Shown one piece after another: positions 24,440 through 36,100 of a DNA stretch of 64,000 nt; the first letter of the stretch is position 1; each line of letters begins with the position of its first letter. The DNA is from Cornus controversa (taxonomy: Eukaryota > Streptophyta > Magnoliopsida > Cornales > Cornaceae): positions 44,044,336-44,108,335 of the forward strand of contig CM048849.1 in assembly GCA_026545225.1 (NCBI GenBank), read 5' to 3'. A program made the position numbers and the translations under genes. The notes beneath the pieces are model-generated. The model was not told where the DNA came from. It made no database searches and worked only from the letters and a program-made list of their open reading frames with translations.

Positions 24440-26896
24440 TGTAGAGATCGAGTCCAATTTTGATCGATTTTCATTTTAATTATCATTTTAAATAATGTTT
24501 AGTATGTTTTAGATGTGTAAAACATGTTTGAAAAGTTATTTAGAGGTTTTGAAAAGTTTTTGGAACATTTGAGATAATTTGAGAATTTTGGGTCAACGGG
24601 CCCCAGAACGCGATTCGGGTGGGCCTGGGAATCCAAATTTTTTTTGAGAAAATATTATTTTTGGTTTTAGACCAAATAATTGTTAAATAATTTAAGGAAG
24701 CGATTTCAGAGTCATAACCACTTTCAAAATCGAAAACAAAGGTCGGGAGGGTACGTTAAGTGACTTGGAGGTATTTTAGTCATTTCCTGCCCCAAGAGAA
24801 TATAAATATCTAGAGCTAGAATCTCAGCCATTTAGATACACCAAATATATCTCTCTCACTCTCCCTCTTCATCTCTCTTCCTTCTCTCTTCATTTTAGAA
24901 ACGTTGGGCTAGGATTTGGAGAACACCAAAGGCAAAGAGATTGCTCTACTCGGCAAGGGCTATGTATTGGACCGAACAAAATTCATTTTTGGTAAAGTTG
25001 AAAGGGATGAGAATTTGAAACATTAGCTTCAAGGCTTGAGATTTGAGGTAGGGGTGTGAATCTCTTCCCTATTTTGATTCTATATGTCACATACTTGTGA
25101 TATGAAACTTTTATTTGAAAATTATATGAAATGTGATCTTTCTTGCATGTATATATATTATCTAGCATGTACTAGATAAATTTATGTGTCGTATATGTGT
25201 TGTGGAGGTTTATGAATGCATTATGTGACCTTGTATTCGTTTGGAAAGTTTTTCATGAAATTTGAGTTTTGTGTGAGAAATATGCATAAAAGAAGATTTT
25301 CTTGAAAATGCGTATGTGTTGTGATTTCCATGAGTTGAGTGAAGTTGCATTGAACATGCATGAGTTGAATTTGAAATGTGTTAACTTGAGATATGTTATG
25401 CATTGGATGAAATTGTGACAATCTTGAGTTTGGTGCATTTATGTGATAATGTGTACTTATGTGAGAAATTATAATTTTTGAGACACGTGTGAGAATTAAT
25501 AAAGGTCTGGAGCTCTAGGGTGCAAGACCCAAAACTTGGCCAAGCGGATGTCGCTTTCGTCGAGTTAGCAACACGTATAGTGTAATTATAATATGTGATC
25601 TTGAAAAGACCCTTACTATAGATTATGACAAGCAAAAGTCCTCAGTTGAATTACTTTCCAGATACACGCAACGTTAAGTTTATTTGTGATTTGTGATTCT
25701 TTATAAACTACTTTTGTATTGAAGTGTGAGACATCATTCATGATTTCAAAAATGATTGTGTTTTAAGCATGAAAAACATCGAATTATACCATGTAGACAT
25801 ATAGAGATTTCATTGAGCATTCATGCATAGCTGCCTGAGTTAAAGTAGAGTCGGGTGGATCATTCCTAAAGGGCGTAGTTGTATGCTCACCCCCTTCCCC
25901 CAAACTTTTTTACAGATAAGGCACCGGTGAAAGACGAGACCTAAAGTAGCTCGAATGAATTTCCTTCTTGGAGTTTCTTTTAGATGATATGTATATAGAT
26001 GTCCATGCCGATTTGTGATATGTTGACTTATTTTGGATATATTGTTTTACATTTGATTAACTTTTATGATACGAATTTCAAATGTATTTGCCACGAGTGG
26101 CTTATATATAACCCTTTTGAGATATGAATGTATGATGAATCATATAAGGTCCAAATGCATGAAATGTATAAAGTTATAACATGAAATGTATGAAGTTAAA
26201 GAATTTCAATTATGTTTCAATGTGTATGAATGGATTTGAGGATGAGATAGTGTTTGGATGTGAGTTACTTGGAATTAGTGGACAATTACAAGTCTTGTAG
26301 GATTGGCATTCGAAGGATTACGATGTATCGTAATCCCATTTACGATGCATCGTAGTGTCTTTAGCGATGCATCGTAACTAGGTTGGATATCTAGATTAGA
26401 AAACATAACATTTCGCAAGATGTTACACAACATCTGCGTGTATCATACATTACGATGCATCGAAGTAGGCATCACAATGTATCATAATTTGGTTGAGGAT
26501 TTGGGGTGAAAAATATAACTTTTTACAAAATGTTATGCAGCATATGCGGTGCATCGTACACTACGATACATCGTAATGTATGGCTGGACTTAGGATTTGA
26601 GATGTGTTTGGAGGTGCATGTGTGACCACGTGTGGGGCCCATGGTGAGTGATTGATATTGAGTCATACGTAGGTAACGTATGTAGGTAATTACGCTTCCG
26701 TATTGATTTAAAAAGTAAGATTGTTCATTAGGGTTTAACAGACGTAATCACCCTCGGGATCCGGGCTCGGAGACAATTTGGTATCAGATTGTGATATCAG
26801 AGTGAGAATATACGTAAGTGGTATTGATGTTTGATAATCACCGTTCACCCCTATTTTTCTCGCTCTTAACTGGGATTCAAAAATTGGGGAGTGACA
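24440..26896 (+). mobile_element. Putative Ty3/Gypsy 5' LTR (about 2.46 kb)
   Basis: The proposed LTR starts TGTAGAGATC and ends GGGGAGTGACA (TG...CA ends). The primer-binding site TGGTATCAGAGC (26900-26911), complementary to the 3' end of initiator tRNA-Met, follows three bases later, which fixes the right border. No second LTR copy is present to confirm the left border, which is placed at the junction with MITE-type CAC repeats. TATA-like and CT-rich sequence around 24790-24900 could be the promoter/leader part. A palindrome cluster lies at 26318-26576. Confidence 0.6.
26318..26576. repeat. Cluster of seven ACGATGCATCGT-type palindromes
   Basis: Variants of TTACGATGCATCGTAA occur at about 26318-26333, 26341-26354, 26364-26378, 26450-26463, 26473-26487, 26546-26558 and 26562-26576. 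Two of them are embedded in a longer repeated block (about 26399-26465 and 26509-26575) that begins with AACATAACATTT-like words. They lie inside the putative Gypsy LTR, near its 3' end. Confidence 0.85.
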
Positions 26897-26899
26897 ACT

Positions 26900-27190
26900 T
26901 GGTATCAGAGCTTACCGGATTTGAATACCTAGGGATGAAGGGAAAAGGTTGAACCACGTGTTGATTTGAAAGAATTTGATGATTTTTGAAATTATGAATT
27001 TGAGGTTATAATCGTAGATTTAAGGCTAAGTGTGTATTACGTGAAAATGCTTATGTGCTTACTTGTTGGTAAGACATGCTAATTGTGAAGTAACTTAGCA
27101 TGGTGTGTATATGCATAAAAAGAACAATATAGCAAGATGCCACCACGTAGAGCTCGTAGAAGAGCACCAGCTCCCATTGATGGAGAGTAA
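26900..27190 (+). pseudogene. Gypsy primer-binding site and truncated gag start
   Basis: After the primer-binding site at 26900-26911 comes a leader, then an ATG at 27137 encoding MPPRRARRRAPAPIDGE followed by a TAA at 27188-27190. The basic MPPRR start is typical of plant Ty3/Gypsy Gag. Gag is cut off after 17 codons; no protease, reverse transcriptase or integrase follows. Downstream proline- and histidine-rich frames (27225-27569) are translations of a CAC/CCA repeat, perhaps partly gag-derived (a TQAPPPP stretch is visible). Confidence 0.6.
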
Positions 27191-27844
27191 TTCATATACG
27201 ACATAATTATTACTATGTGACAAATTGCTAATGAAACGCAAGAGAAGACACAAGCTCCACCACCTCCATATCACCACCTTCCTCCACCACCACCACCACT
27301 GTTGTCACCACCACCACATCGCATCGCCACCACTTTCTTCCAACACTACCTCCACCGTTACTCCCACCACACCATTGCCACCACCTCTACCTCGCTGCCA
27401 CATCACCACCTTCCTCTACCGCCACTACCTCCACATCACCACATTCCTTCACCATTTCCACCACCACACCTTACCACCACCTCCACATTATCACCTTCCT
27501 CCACCACCACATATTTGTTGGTTTAATTTATTTGTCAATAGGAGGTGTATTTTAGAGAATTTGATTTAAAATTTATTTTATTCCCATCTCATTTCATATT
27601 TGCAACCAAACAATAGAATGAGAATAGTCATTCCATTCTATTCTCATTCTCATTCTATTCCCAGCTTTATTCCATTTCATTCATGCATACCAAACGCAAC
27701 ATTAATCTTTTAAAGTCACTCCACTCATCCACATAAATGTGTTGTTCTTGTTTATATTTTAGGAGTAGTTCTACAATACTCAAGGGATTTCTTAAATGTA
27801 GAAATTTCACCACTGATAAAACACTATTTTCCATTATTTATAGG

Positions 27845-28690
27845 AAGACAAAAGTGCAAAAAAATCCCCTAAGATTTTTCCATGTGAGCATAATACCCCA
27901 TTGTACTTACAAAGCGAGCAAAAAAGTTCTCAAACTTTCAAAAAATGAGCAAGATGCCCCCTTGAGACTATTTTCAGCCAACTTTTGAAATACAATTCCT
28001 AAACTACCCCTTATATATAATATTTAAAAATAAAAAAAAATCATAGAATGCCAAAAACTCTAACTAATGAAATTAATGAAAGGATGACGGTGGTGGTAAT
28101 AATATTTTACATTATACATGGAATATTACTTGAGCTATCATTATTTTAAAATTTGATCTTTTTTCTTAAAAAAAAAATTACTTACTTTATTAAATTTAAA
28201 ATAATAATAACAACTATATTTATAGACAAATTAGAATAAAAAATATTTATTAGCAAAGTCTCGGATGGCATGGGTCTGCCTACATCAAATTATTTTAAAT
28301 TTAATAACGTAAATAAATTTTTTATTTCAATTGTTCTATAAATACACTTATTATTATTATTTTAAATTTATTAAAGTAAGTAAATTTTTTTTTATAAAAA
28401 AGATCAAATTTTAAAATAATGGCTCAACTAATATTGTAAAATATTATTACCACCACCACCATCATCCTTGCATTAATATCATTAGTTTGAGTTTTGTTTT
28501 TTTTTTTCAAATGTAATATATAAGGCATAGTTTCGAAATTTTGTTTCAAAAGTTGGCTGAAAATGGTCTCAAGGGGACATCTTGCTCACTTTTTGAAAGT
28601 TTGAGAACTCATTTGCCCACTTTGTAAGTACAGGGAGTATTATGCTTACTTAGAAAAATCTCAGACTCTTTTTTTTTTTGCCTTATAAAA
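27845..28690. mobile_element. Large foldback element, about 845 bp, nearly all hairpin
   Basis: The left half (27845-28260) and right half (28270-28690) are inverted, diverged copies. Paired landmarks include CCCCTTGAGACTATTTTCAG (left) with the inverse of CTGAAAATGGTCTCAAGGGG (right), ACTTTCAAAAAATGAGCAAG with CTTGCTCACTTTTTGAAAGT, and CCACCACCACCATCATCC (right) mirrored by GATGACGGTGGTGGT (left). Each arm is about 400 bp with a small loop near 28260. No coding sequence; target duplication not resolved. A transcript through it would form a long imperfect hairpin. Confidence 0.85.
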
Positions 28691-29449
28691 AATCATAGAA
28701 AATAGAATGTTACTAGTAATGAAATTCTCCAAACATACAAAATTATCGTGATATATAATAATTTTTCTTTTTTTTATGACCCAACACTCTACATGTTCAA
28801 GTGCAATAAAGGGAAAGCCTTCTCAAGCCGATAATGGGCCTCACATGGGACTTCTCTTTGTTAGCTCAAGTTTATATTGGGCATGGTGGGTCATACATTG
28901 TCTCTTTTCAATAGGTTTTAAGCCGATGTCGGTCTTAAAAAAACAGTCCAAAGAAATGAAAAACAATATTTAATGCATTTATTAAAATATATACATATAT
29001 ATAAATTTTGGGGGAGGATATCCGCACACCACTTGATAAACTCACTACACTTGTAGACAAATATAAATATATTCAATGAAAAATGATGTGTAACTTTAAT
29101 AGGTGAAATTAACCATCTTAATCGAGTAATGATATTCGGCTTGATTTTATAGACAAAATATCATAGCTCAATCATCCTGAGCACCTTATCTCATGAACAC
29201 CCCCACCCAAAAAAAATAAAAATAAAAATAAAATAAAATAATAATAATAATAATTAGTGATGAATGTATATCTAAAGAAAAATGATAAACTACTTAAACA
29301 TATTTAAGAATATAAAAATCCTTCGACTCATATTTTAACTCTGAATTATCACTTATCGTTATTGATAGCCAAATGAAAAAGAAAGATTTTAAAAGAGACT
29401 ATATAGAGTTGACAAAAAAATATGCAACGTTATCTAAAGTCGAATTAGA
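28691..29449. other. Intergenic AT-rich DNA
   Basis: Contains an (A)n/(TAA)n-rich microsatellite at about 29205-29255 and otherwise nothing I can support. Confidence 0.35.
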
Positions 29450-29900
29450 AAATTAATCTTATGAAATTTCGTTAATATACACTTATTTCTCATCTTATTT
29501 GTAAAATTACACTGACCTCTTTTAAGGTTTATATTTTTGTAACACTTTCTTCCTGTTTGCAAAATTATATTAATCTTTTTTGAAATTTGTATTTTTGTAA
29601 CACTGACATTCTCTCTTGTTTACAAAATTAATTTGACCTCTCTTGAGATTTGTAGTTTTGTAACACTATGTTTTCTATTGTTAACGGGAGTTAATGGTGA
29701 ACGTGTTCCACGTGTACACAAGAATTATTAATTTGTGTGATGTTGTAAGGATTGAAATGTAATTACACAAAAATCGTTAACGGCATTCTCTCGATAGCTT
29801 TGATGGGAGAGTTCAGTGTGATTTTGTAAATAAGAGAGAATGTAAGTATATGTTCACAAAACTTTAAAAAAGATTAGTGTAATTTACTTTATTTAATATC
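29450..29900. mobile_element. Foldback MITE with internal tandem repeats
   Basis: The left portion carries three diverged copies of a roughly 60-bp unit, each ending in a TTTGTAACACT word (about 29498-29555, 29556-29617, 29618-29668). The right end (about 29805-29895) holds the inverse of the same unit: its complement reads ACACTAATC, then TCTCTCTTATTTACAAAATCAC. This gives an inverted-repeat element of about 450 bp. Boundaries are approximate. Confidence 0.6.
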
Positions 29901-32900
29901 CAAAACATCATTTATAATAAAAAATGATAATTAACTTTAGTCGGTGAAATTAACCCTGCTCATCGAATAGTCACGTCAAAGAATTTTTTTACAATGTCAA
30001 AAGGTAATTTGTATTTATCTAATAACATAAGAATTCCCATATCGTTTAAAAAGGAGGAGAGAAAATAAAAACACACAACATAATTGGTAAAAAATTTTAG
30101 TAGATTAACCAAGAAAATAATTCGAAAATTATGGACATACATTTATTGATTGTGAAAATAATAATCTGGATTTGGCTTCTCTCTACTTATGAGAATTAAA
30201 TAAGCATCTTCCATTTTATAAAATCAATCACAATCATTCATGCATGGTGTATACCATCATTTTTTTTTATTAATAATTCTACTTATTTAATGCTACATAA
30301 GTATGATATGATTTACATGAATGGAAGGCAAATGAAAGATATCAATTTGCCCCAGATACAATATTTAATATAATTATTCTTATAAATAATTTCATAATTA
30401 TCTCTGAACTAACAGATAAATCCGAACGTCTTCGGTTTGATTCTTATCAAGTCCAAAAATATGTGAGTTTAAAATAACATGTGGTTTGCGGGTGATTACA
30501 CATATTCAAAATTTACCTTTAAACAAAGTTCAAAGTACAGGTAGTTAGAAGGGTGGTTTCTCGTTTAAAAAAATAGCTATATAATGAAAATTCTAATTTC
30601 TCCAATAAAGTGATATAAAAATAGATTTTTTTTTTCTTGGTTATTGAAAACATTTGGAGCAAAACATATATAATAGGGTTCTTCCTATATTTATAAGTCA
30701 ACATGAGAAGGGTAAAATGCAAAAATAAAACCCATGTTTGCAAAAAATCCTCAAAATCTTTTTTTTTTTGTTTGTGTGCAAATAACCATTTAACTATCAC
30801 ATTTTGTGCAAAAGAACCCCTCTCCATCAATGAAAAAATAAAAATCCAAAAATACCCTTTGCCCCTAATATTTGAGTAAAGGGAATTTTTTACTAATATT
30901 CTCTAAACTGTTGACAAATAATTATATTTATATTCAAACACGTCTTCTACCAAATTTATCTTCTATTTCATAATAAATTAACAGTTAATATTGACAATAA
31001 ATTACATGTTTTTATTTTTAAATACAAATAAATGAATCTATACTATATATATTATAATACTAAATTGTAACATCTAATTCTTGAACTTATATATATTTAT
31101 TGCTTTATTTTCCAATAATAGCAAATTTATTCTTTTTATATGCATTTTTTTTGTAAAATTTTAATTTAATTATACATTAAATATATCAAAAGATTCACCA
31201 AAATAACATCTAAAATATGTTTAGTGAAGTTTTTAAAAAATATATATTGAACTCCAAAAGTCACGTTTATTGATGGTTCATATGATTTTTTATTGGTGCA
31301 TAAAAATTTATTGTCTGTAAAATTATTAGAGTAAAATGCAAAAAAAATAAAAAATTGATAATTTTTATCGATGAGTAGTGTTGTAATTTTTTAATTTTGA
31401 TTGCATTTGTTGCCCACTTTATAAAGTTTAAGTAGTTTTTTTTTCTTTTTTTGAACTTTTGGAAATGGTGTCCCAATCACAAGAAAATGACACATTAAAA
31501 AATTCTTAAAGTGTGATCTATTTGACAAAAAAGTCCTGAAAAGTCACACTAATGGTTGGGAATAAGTACAGGAGGAGGAAGGTCAATTATGTAATTGTGG
31601 GCAAGCATACAAAACTGACTTGTGAAGTGTGCCTTTGAACTTAATGGATAGTGATATCAGATGAGACAGATCATATGAAGAAGCAACTTTGTTTGGTGAA
31701 CCCATCCATCAACTAGAGAACTTTTTAACCAGAAAAAATAATAAGTTGTTGAACTTCTCACAACAAATGCTTAATAGCTACTCCATATCCTTCCTGCTAC
31801 ACACAACCCTATTTCTCTGTTTAAAATAAGGGAACTCTTCTGGTATGCAGTCCATATACTGATTAACAATCAGATGGTGAGCTATGCCAACGTGTGGATG
31901 GGTGCAAGATTTCACAGGGTGTTTGATAAACCTCAAAATTAAGTATTGTGAATTTTTTAAGTTCGAGTGCACTTTCGAAAAACATACAAAATGTTCGAGA
32001 TATTGATGATGTTAGTATCTGGCTGTGTAAGTTCTCTATTTTTTCTTGATAATAGAAAATTTGATAACTTTCAAAAAAGATGAAAAACTTACAGTGGTGA
32101 TAAGTGATGCACTTATACAGACAAACTCTTCGGATTCGAAAGATGATCGATTATCTATCCAAGAAGATAGAGAGTGCCTCTTATGGGAACTTGAACCCTC
32201 AACCATAATTGGAAGAATTTTTGGACAAAAATACCAAAGCCATTATCTCAAGTACTTTGGATATTAGTCAGAGAATAAAATATACTTAAAATGGAAAAAG
32301 CACATACAACTTTACTTCGAAAATATAATATTTTTGCATTAGTATTGCATCCTCGATTTAATATGACAAAGTAGTTGATGTAAATGCATAACACCAAAAT
32401 TTTGTACAAGAATAAGAAATGGTGATGATGATAATCCTTCTTTTTAGCTCAGAAGCAACATCAAAGCTCAAGGAATAAAGATGCAGATGCAAAATCATTT
32501 TCCTCTTTCAGAGATTTTGAAAAGATGATCTTGCACTTAAAGCACCAAAAAATAGCACTCCAACAGTACAAACCCTAAACACATTACAACAGACAATCAC
32601 CTGAAAATTACATGCATTGGTAATTCAGAGTTAAACCTGAGGCATTTAGTTCTTGAGCCCTCACCCTGATCAACTCAGTTACTTGTGACGGGTTAAGTCG
32701 GACATTAAGATTTGTCCTCAAGATCTGACAGATAATATGGCATTCGATTCATGTAACCGACCCTATATGGAGAAAGAGAGGGGGTAAAAGAATTTTGTTA
32801 TGCTCCGGCAAAATTATGGAGCCAAGTTGACAAAGAAACCTTTTACATTTCCCAGCATTTTAACAAGTCATTTGTACAACTGAACAGTTTATAAGCTACT

Positions 32901-33162
32901 ACAACTTTGATTGGAAAATGTGCGGTAGAAAATCCCAAGTATCACCAAATATTGCTCATCACCAATGCAATAGGTATTTCAGATTGATGTCAAATATATT
33001 CAGCTTACCTTAAAAAATTAAAAATAAACGAGAGAGAACACGAGGAAAAAATTAAGCGAAAGAACTTGAATTTTCAAAGGATATATTGAAAAACACTGGT
33101 GATTAATTTCACAAATGGATGGTTCCTTCCTATACACAGAATGGAAATGGGTAGTAAAAATC
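29901..33162. other. Intergenic region and 3' flank of the glyoxalase II gene
   Basis: AT-rich and low in open frames. A minus-strand frame at 31778-31972 and a plus-strand frame at 32046-32267 are unrecognised and lack support. About 32400-33162 probably includes the 3' UTR of the minus-strand glyoxalase II gene; no cleavage site could be fixed. Confidence 0.35.
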
Positions 33163-36100
33163 CTAAAAATTATCTTTTGCTATGCGGATGGCACCCAAGA
33201 CTTCTCCATCATTTGCAGTGGCTGGAATATTCAATGACTGCCGGATCTCCAGGCTTGAAGTGCGAAGGAATGGATTACATGACTTCTCATTCTTTAATGT
33301 GGTTGGAATCTAAGACACCACAAACAGTACAGTCACATATGGTGAAGGTAAACTTAGAAGACCATATTTGCAAGAACAAATAAAAGATTGATGCTAGCAA
33401 AACAAATTAGCTTGGAAAATAATTAATCGTGTTATCTGATTAATGTGACCTTTGTCATTCAGAAACAACCCATGGGACTGCTACAGAGTCGAGCAGTTCA
33501 GCTCATCTGAAGTCTGGACTAGGTCTGATCTCAATTAGAAGTTAACAAATAAAGCTCACACTGAGAGAACTTGATCAACTCAAAAACCCTGAGTTGAGCC
33601 ACCTGGGTCACTTTTGAGATTGCTATCATGTTACATTTGATCTATAAGGTTAAAAGTTGATGCCAAAGCAGAAAAGTTCATTCAACTTCTCAACAACCCC
33701 AATTCTAGGGACAGTTAAAGCCATTAAGTTCAAGGTTGCATTGGAGACGAGAGTTCATGGTAAAAGATAGTCGATAAAACAAGAACATCACACTCCAGAA
33801 TCAGTCGGGTTGATTCATATCAAACATTATAATTGCCAGTGTTAATTGTCAGTGTTATATAAAGACTACAAATGTGAGACATGTTAATGACATATTAAGT
33901 GCATGCATCAACAGAGTAAATAAAAAAATTCTTATCACATAAAACTCGTCACAGGGCTAAACACTTGACCAGGCTAAACACTTGACCATAAATCTGATAT
34001 AAAGTTAAAGAAAACAAAAAACTCATACCACTGCAGTTGTTAAGGCTTTCCGTACTGAATGTGCAGTCACACACAAATGCTAAAATTTCAAAATTAAATG
34101 CTCAGAAAGTCCTAGAATTCAATTACCAAAGGAAGTCAGTCTAGAATTACCGTTGGCAAGCCCTTATCCCGGAGATGGGCTACGCGGGCAGCATAGGTCT
34201 GCAGAGCTTCATTCCCTGGTTCTATAGACAGCGCAAACTTTGAATTACTCTGTCAAAGCATGTCTCACATATTTAGGGCTCCCAGAAACTAGTAAGGTTA
34301 AGATACTTGTTTCAAGTATAAAAAAGGGAGCAAAAATATGCTGAAGGAAACAAAACTTACCAGTGTATATTCGTGACCACAGTATATAGTTGTGTCATCC
34401 GGCAATGAAACTATCTTTCTAATGGAAGAAAGCATCTGCAGAAGAAACAATCAATTGTTATTAGACATGATACTTTTTTTTTTTATCTTTACAATTGATA
34501 ACATAACTACCCTCATAATTTATATTGGCTGTTGTTGCTATGATGAGAAAACTTAATAATTCAACCTTTGCCTAGTGTTGTCATTTAAGTATTTACATAT
34601 AATTATATCTCAGAAAAGAGCATAGTCTTTATTCTATAATAAATTTGCAAAACTACCCTGTTGCCTGAAAGATAGAAGTATCTTTTACAGTAACTTACAT
34701 CTTCAACAGTAACACTATCAATAATTCAATTTTAAACCCAAAAAAAAGAAGAAAATGAAAGGCCAATAGAATCCTTAAAAAGTCAGAAAAAATGAAAATA
34801 CTATAGCTTAATTTATCTAGATATCTTTTGCAATTTTTCCAGATCCAAAGCTCAATCTTTAAGAAATTTAACCAGAGATGTTTTCCTCTATGGATCATCA
34901 TGTGGTAAATTCTGGAGAAAATCTACGTTCCAGTATAACAACATATATTTATATTACAAATTATAAAATAAACTAAAAATTCGAAAAGATCAACTAGTAA
35001 CATCATCTTTAACTTCAAGATGATTTGAAGTTAAATGAACACTTTTGAGACAGCTAAATGTTTGAGGGTGTGAGAATGGTGTGCATGTATAAACAACTCA
35101 ACTCAATTCAACAAAAAAATTCCCCAACTATACAAGATCTGCTATACAAATCCTCATTCACTTAAAAATCATGTTCCATTGATTTGATGAATGATTTTAT
35201 GCTTACTTCAATAATGCTCCTTTGTCCTGGCTTCATGTATGACAAGAAAAAAGACAAGGGCTCAAAGTGATTCAGTTTTTATGCATACATGTTATGCATG
35301 TCCAATTAAGAAAGCAAAGAGCATATTCCTAAATACATCCCCACAATACTAAAACATGTCCCTCCAGTGCATGAATGTTTCACACAGTGTAATACCCATG
35401 TTAGAGACTACATGCTAAATTATACGCATCATAAACCCGTGATGTATACAAGAGAAAATAGGATGATTCAACAAATGTCCCTTGTCCAAGACTCCCAAAG
35501 ATTAGATGGATATTATGGGTTCAAAATGATGATGTGTGATGGAAGAGCTACTGATGATATGACAGAGATCAGAGGGGAAGTCTAGGTAGAGATCTAGGTG
35601 AGCTCCAAGAGCCATTTTTTGAACTTCATTGAGCTACATATCTCCAGGAGAGACCTCCACCATGAGCCTCTTATATGTCAGCCTCCAAACCAACTAACCC
35701 TAGGATCCCAAATATGATGAATTCACAAGAATATCCCAAATCTCCTATCTTCTTCTCTTGTTTATCCATAGAGAAGACCATCCACAAAATTCTAAGCCAC
35801 TTGTCCAACCAGGGTTGTACAGGATGCATGTAGAAAGGAAACAAGGTTTATCATAGAGAAGTTCATATGACATTGACATTTCAAGCTGACAAATTGGCTA
35901 TGGTTGACGGTAAGATAGCATTAATTACTAGATTGCGAGCAAAAGGTAAGAGACAAAAGAATTACCAAAATTATCGTGGGATGAAGTTATTAGAAATGAT
36001 TTTAAAAAGTAAAATATTAGGAGTAAGATGACTTGTAATAGAAAATAATGGAAAAAGAAATTTCATGTGCCCGACCCCATTTAGATAGGACTCGGGAAAA

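Larger units (their letters stand above)
24207..27701. mobile_element. Tourist-like MITE interrupted by a truncated Gypsy element
   Basis: The ends are TGTTGCGTCTGGTACGCA (24207-24224) and an inverse end at 27684-27701 that differs at two of 18 bases, flanked by TTA at 24204-24206 and 27702-27704. Subterminal GGAATGG/CATTCC arms match the design of the MITE at 16883-17610. At 3.5 kb it is far longer than that 0.7-kb relative. The excess is explained by retrotransposon sequence from 24440 to at least 27190 inserted into a CAC-rich centre, whose pieces remain at about 24400-24439 and 27250-27520. Confidence 0.8.

Noticed and set aside
27225-27569. Histidine/proline-rich 114-codon frame
   Set aside because: A translation of a CAC/CCA repeat inside the interrupted MITE, open in more than one frame; no evidence of a protein.
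31778-31972. 64-codon minus-strand frame containing HHLIVNQYMDCIPEEF
   Set aside because: Looks less random than its neighbours but I could not match it to a family, and no adjacent exons or splice sites were convincing.
33099-33383. 94-codon plus-strand frame
   Set aside because: Antisense shadow of glyoxalase II exon 8.
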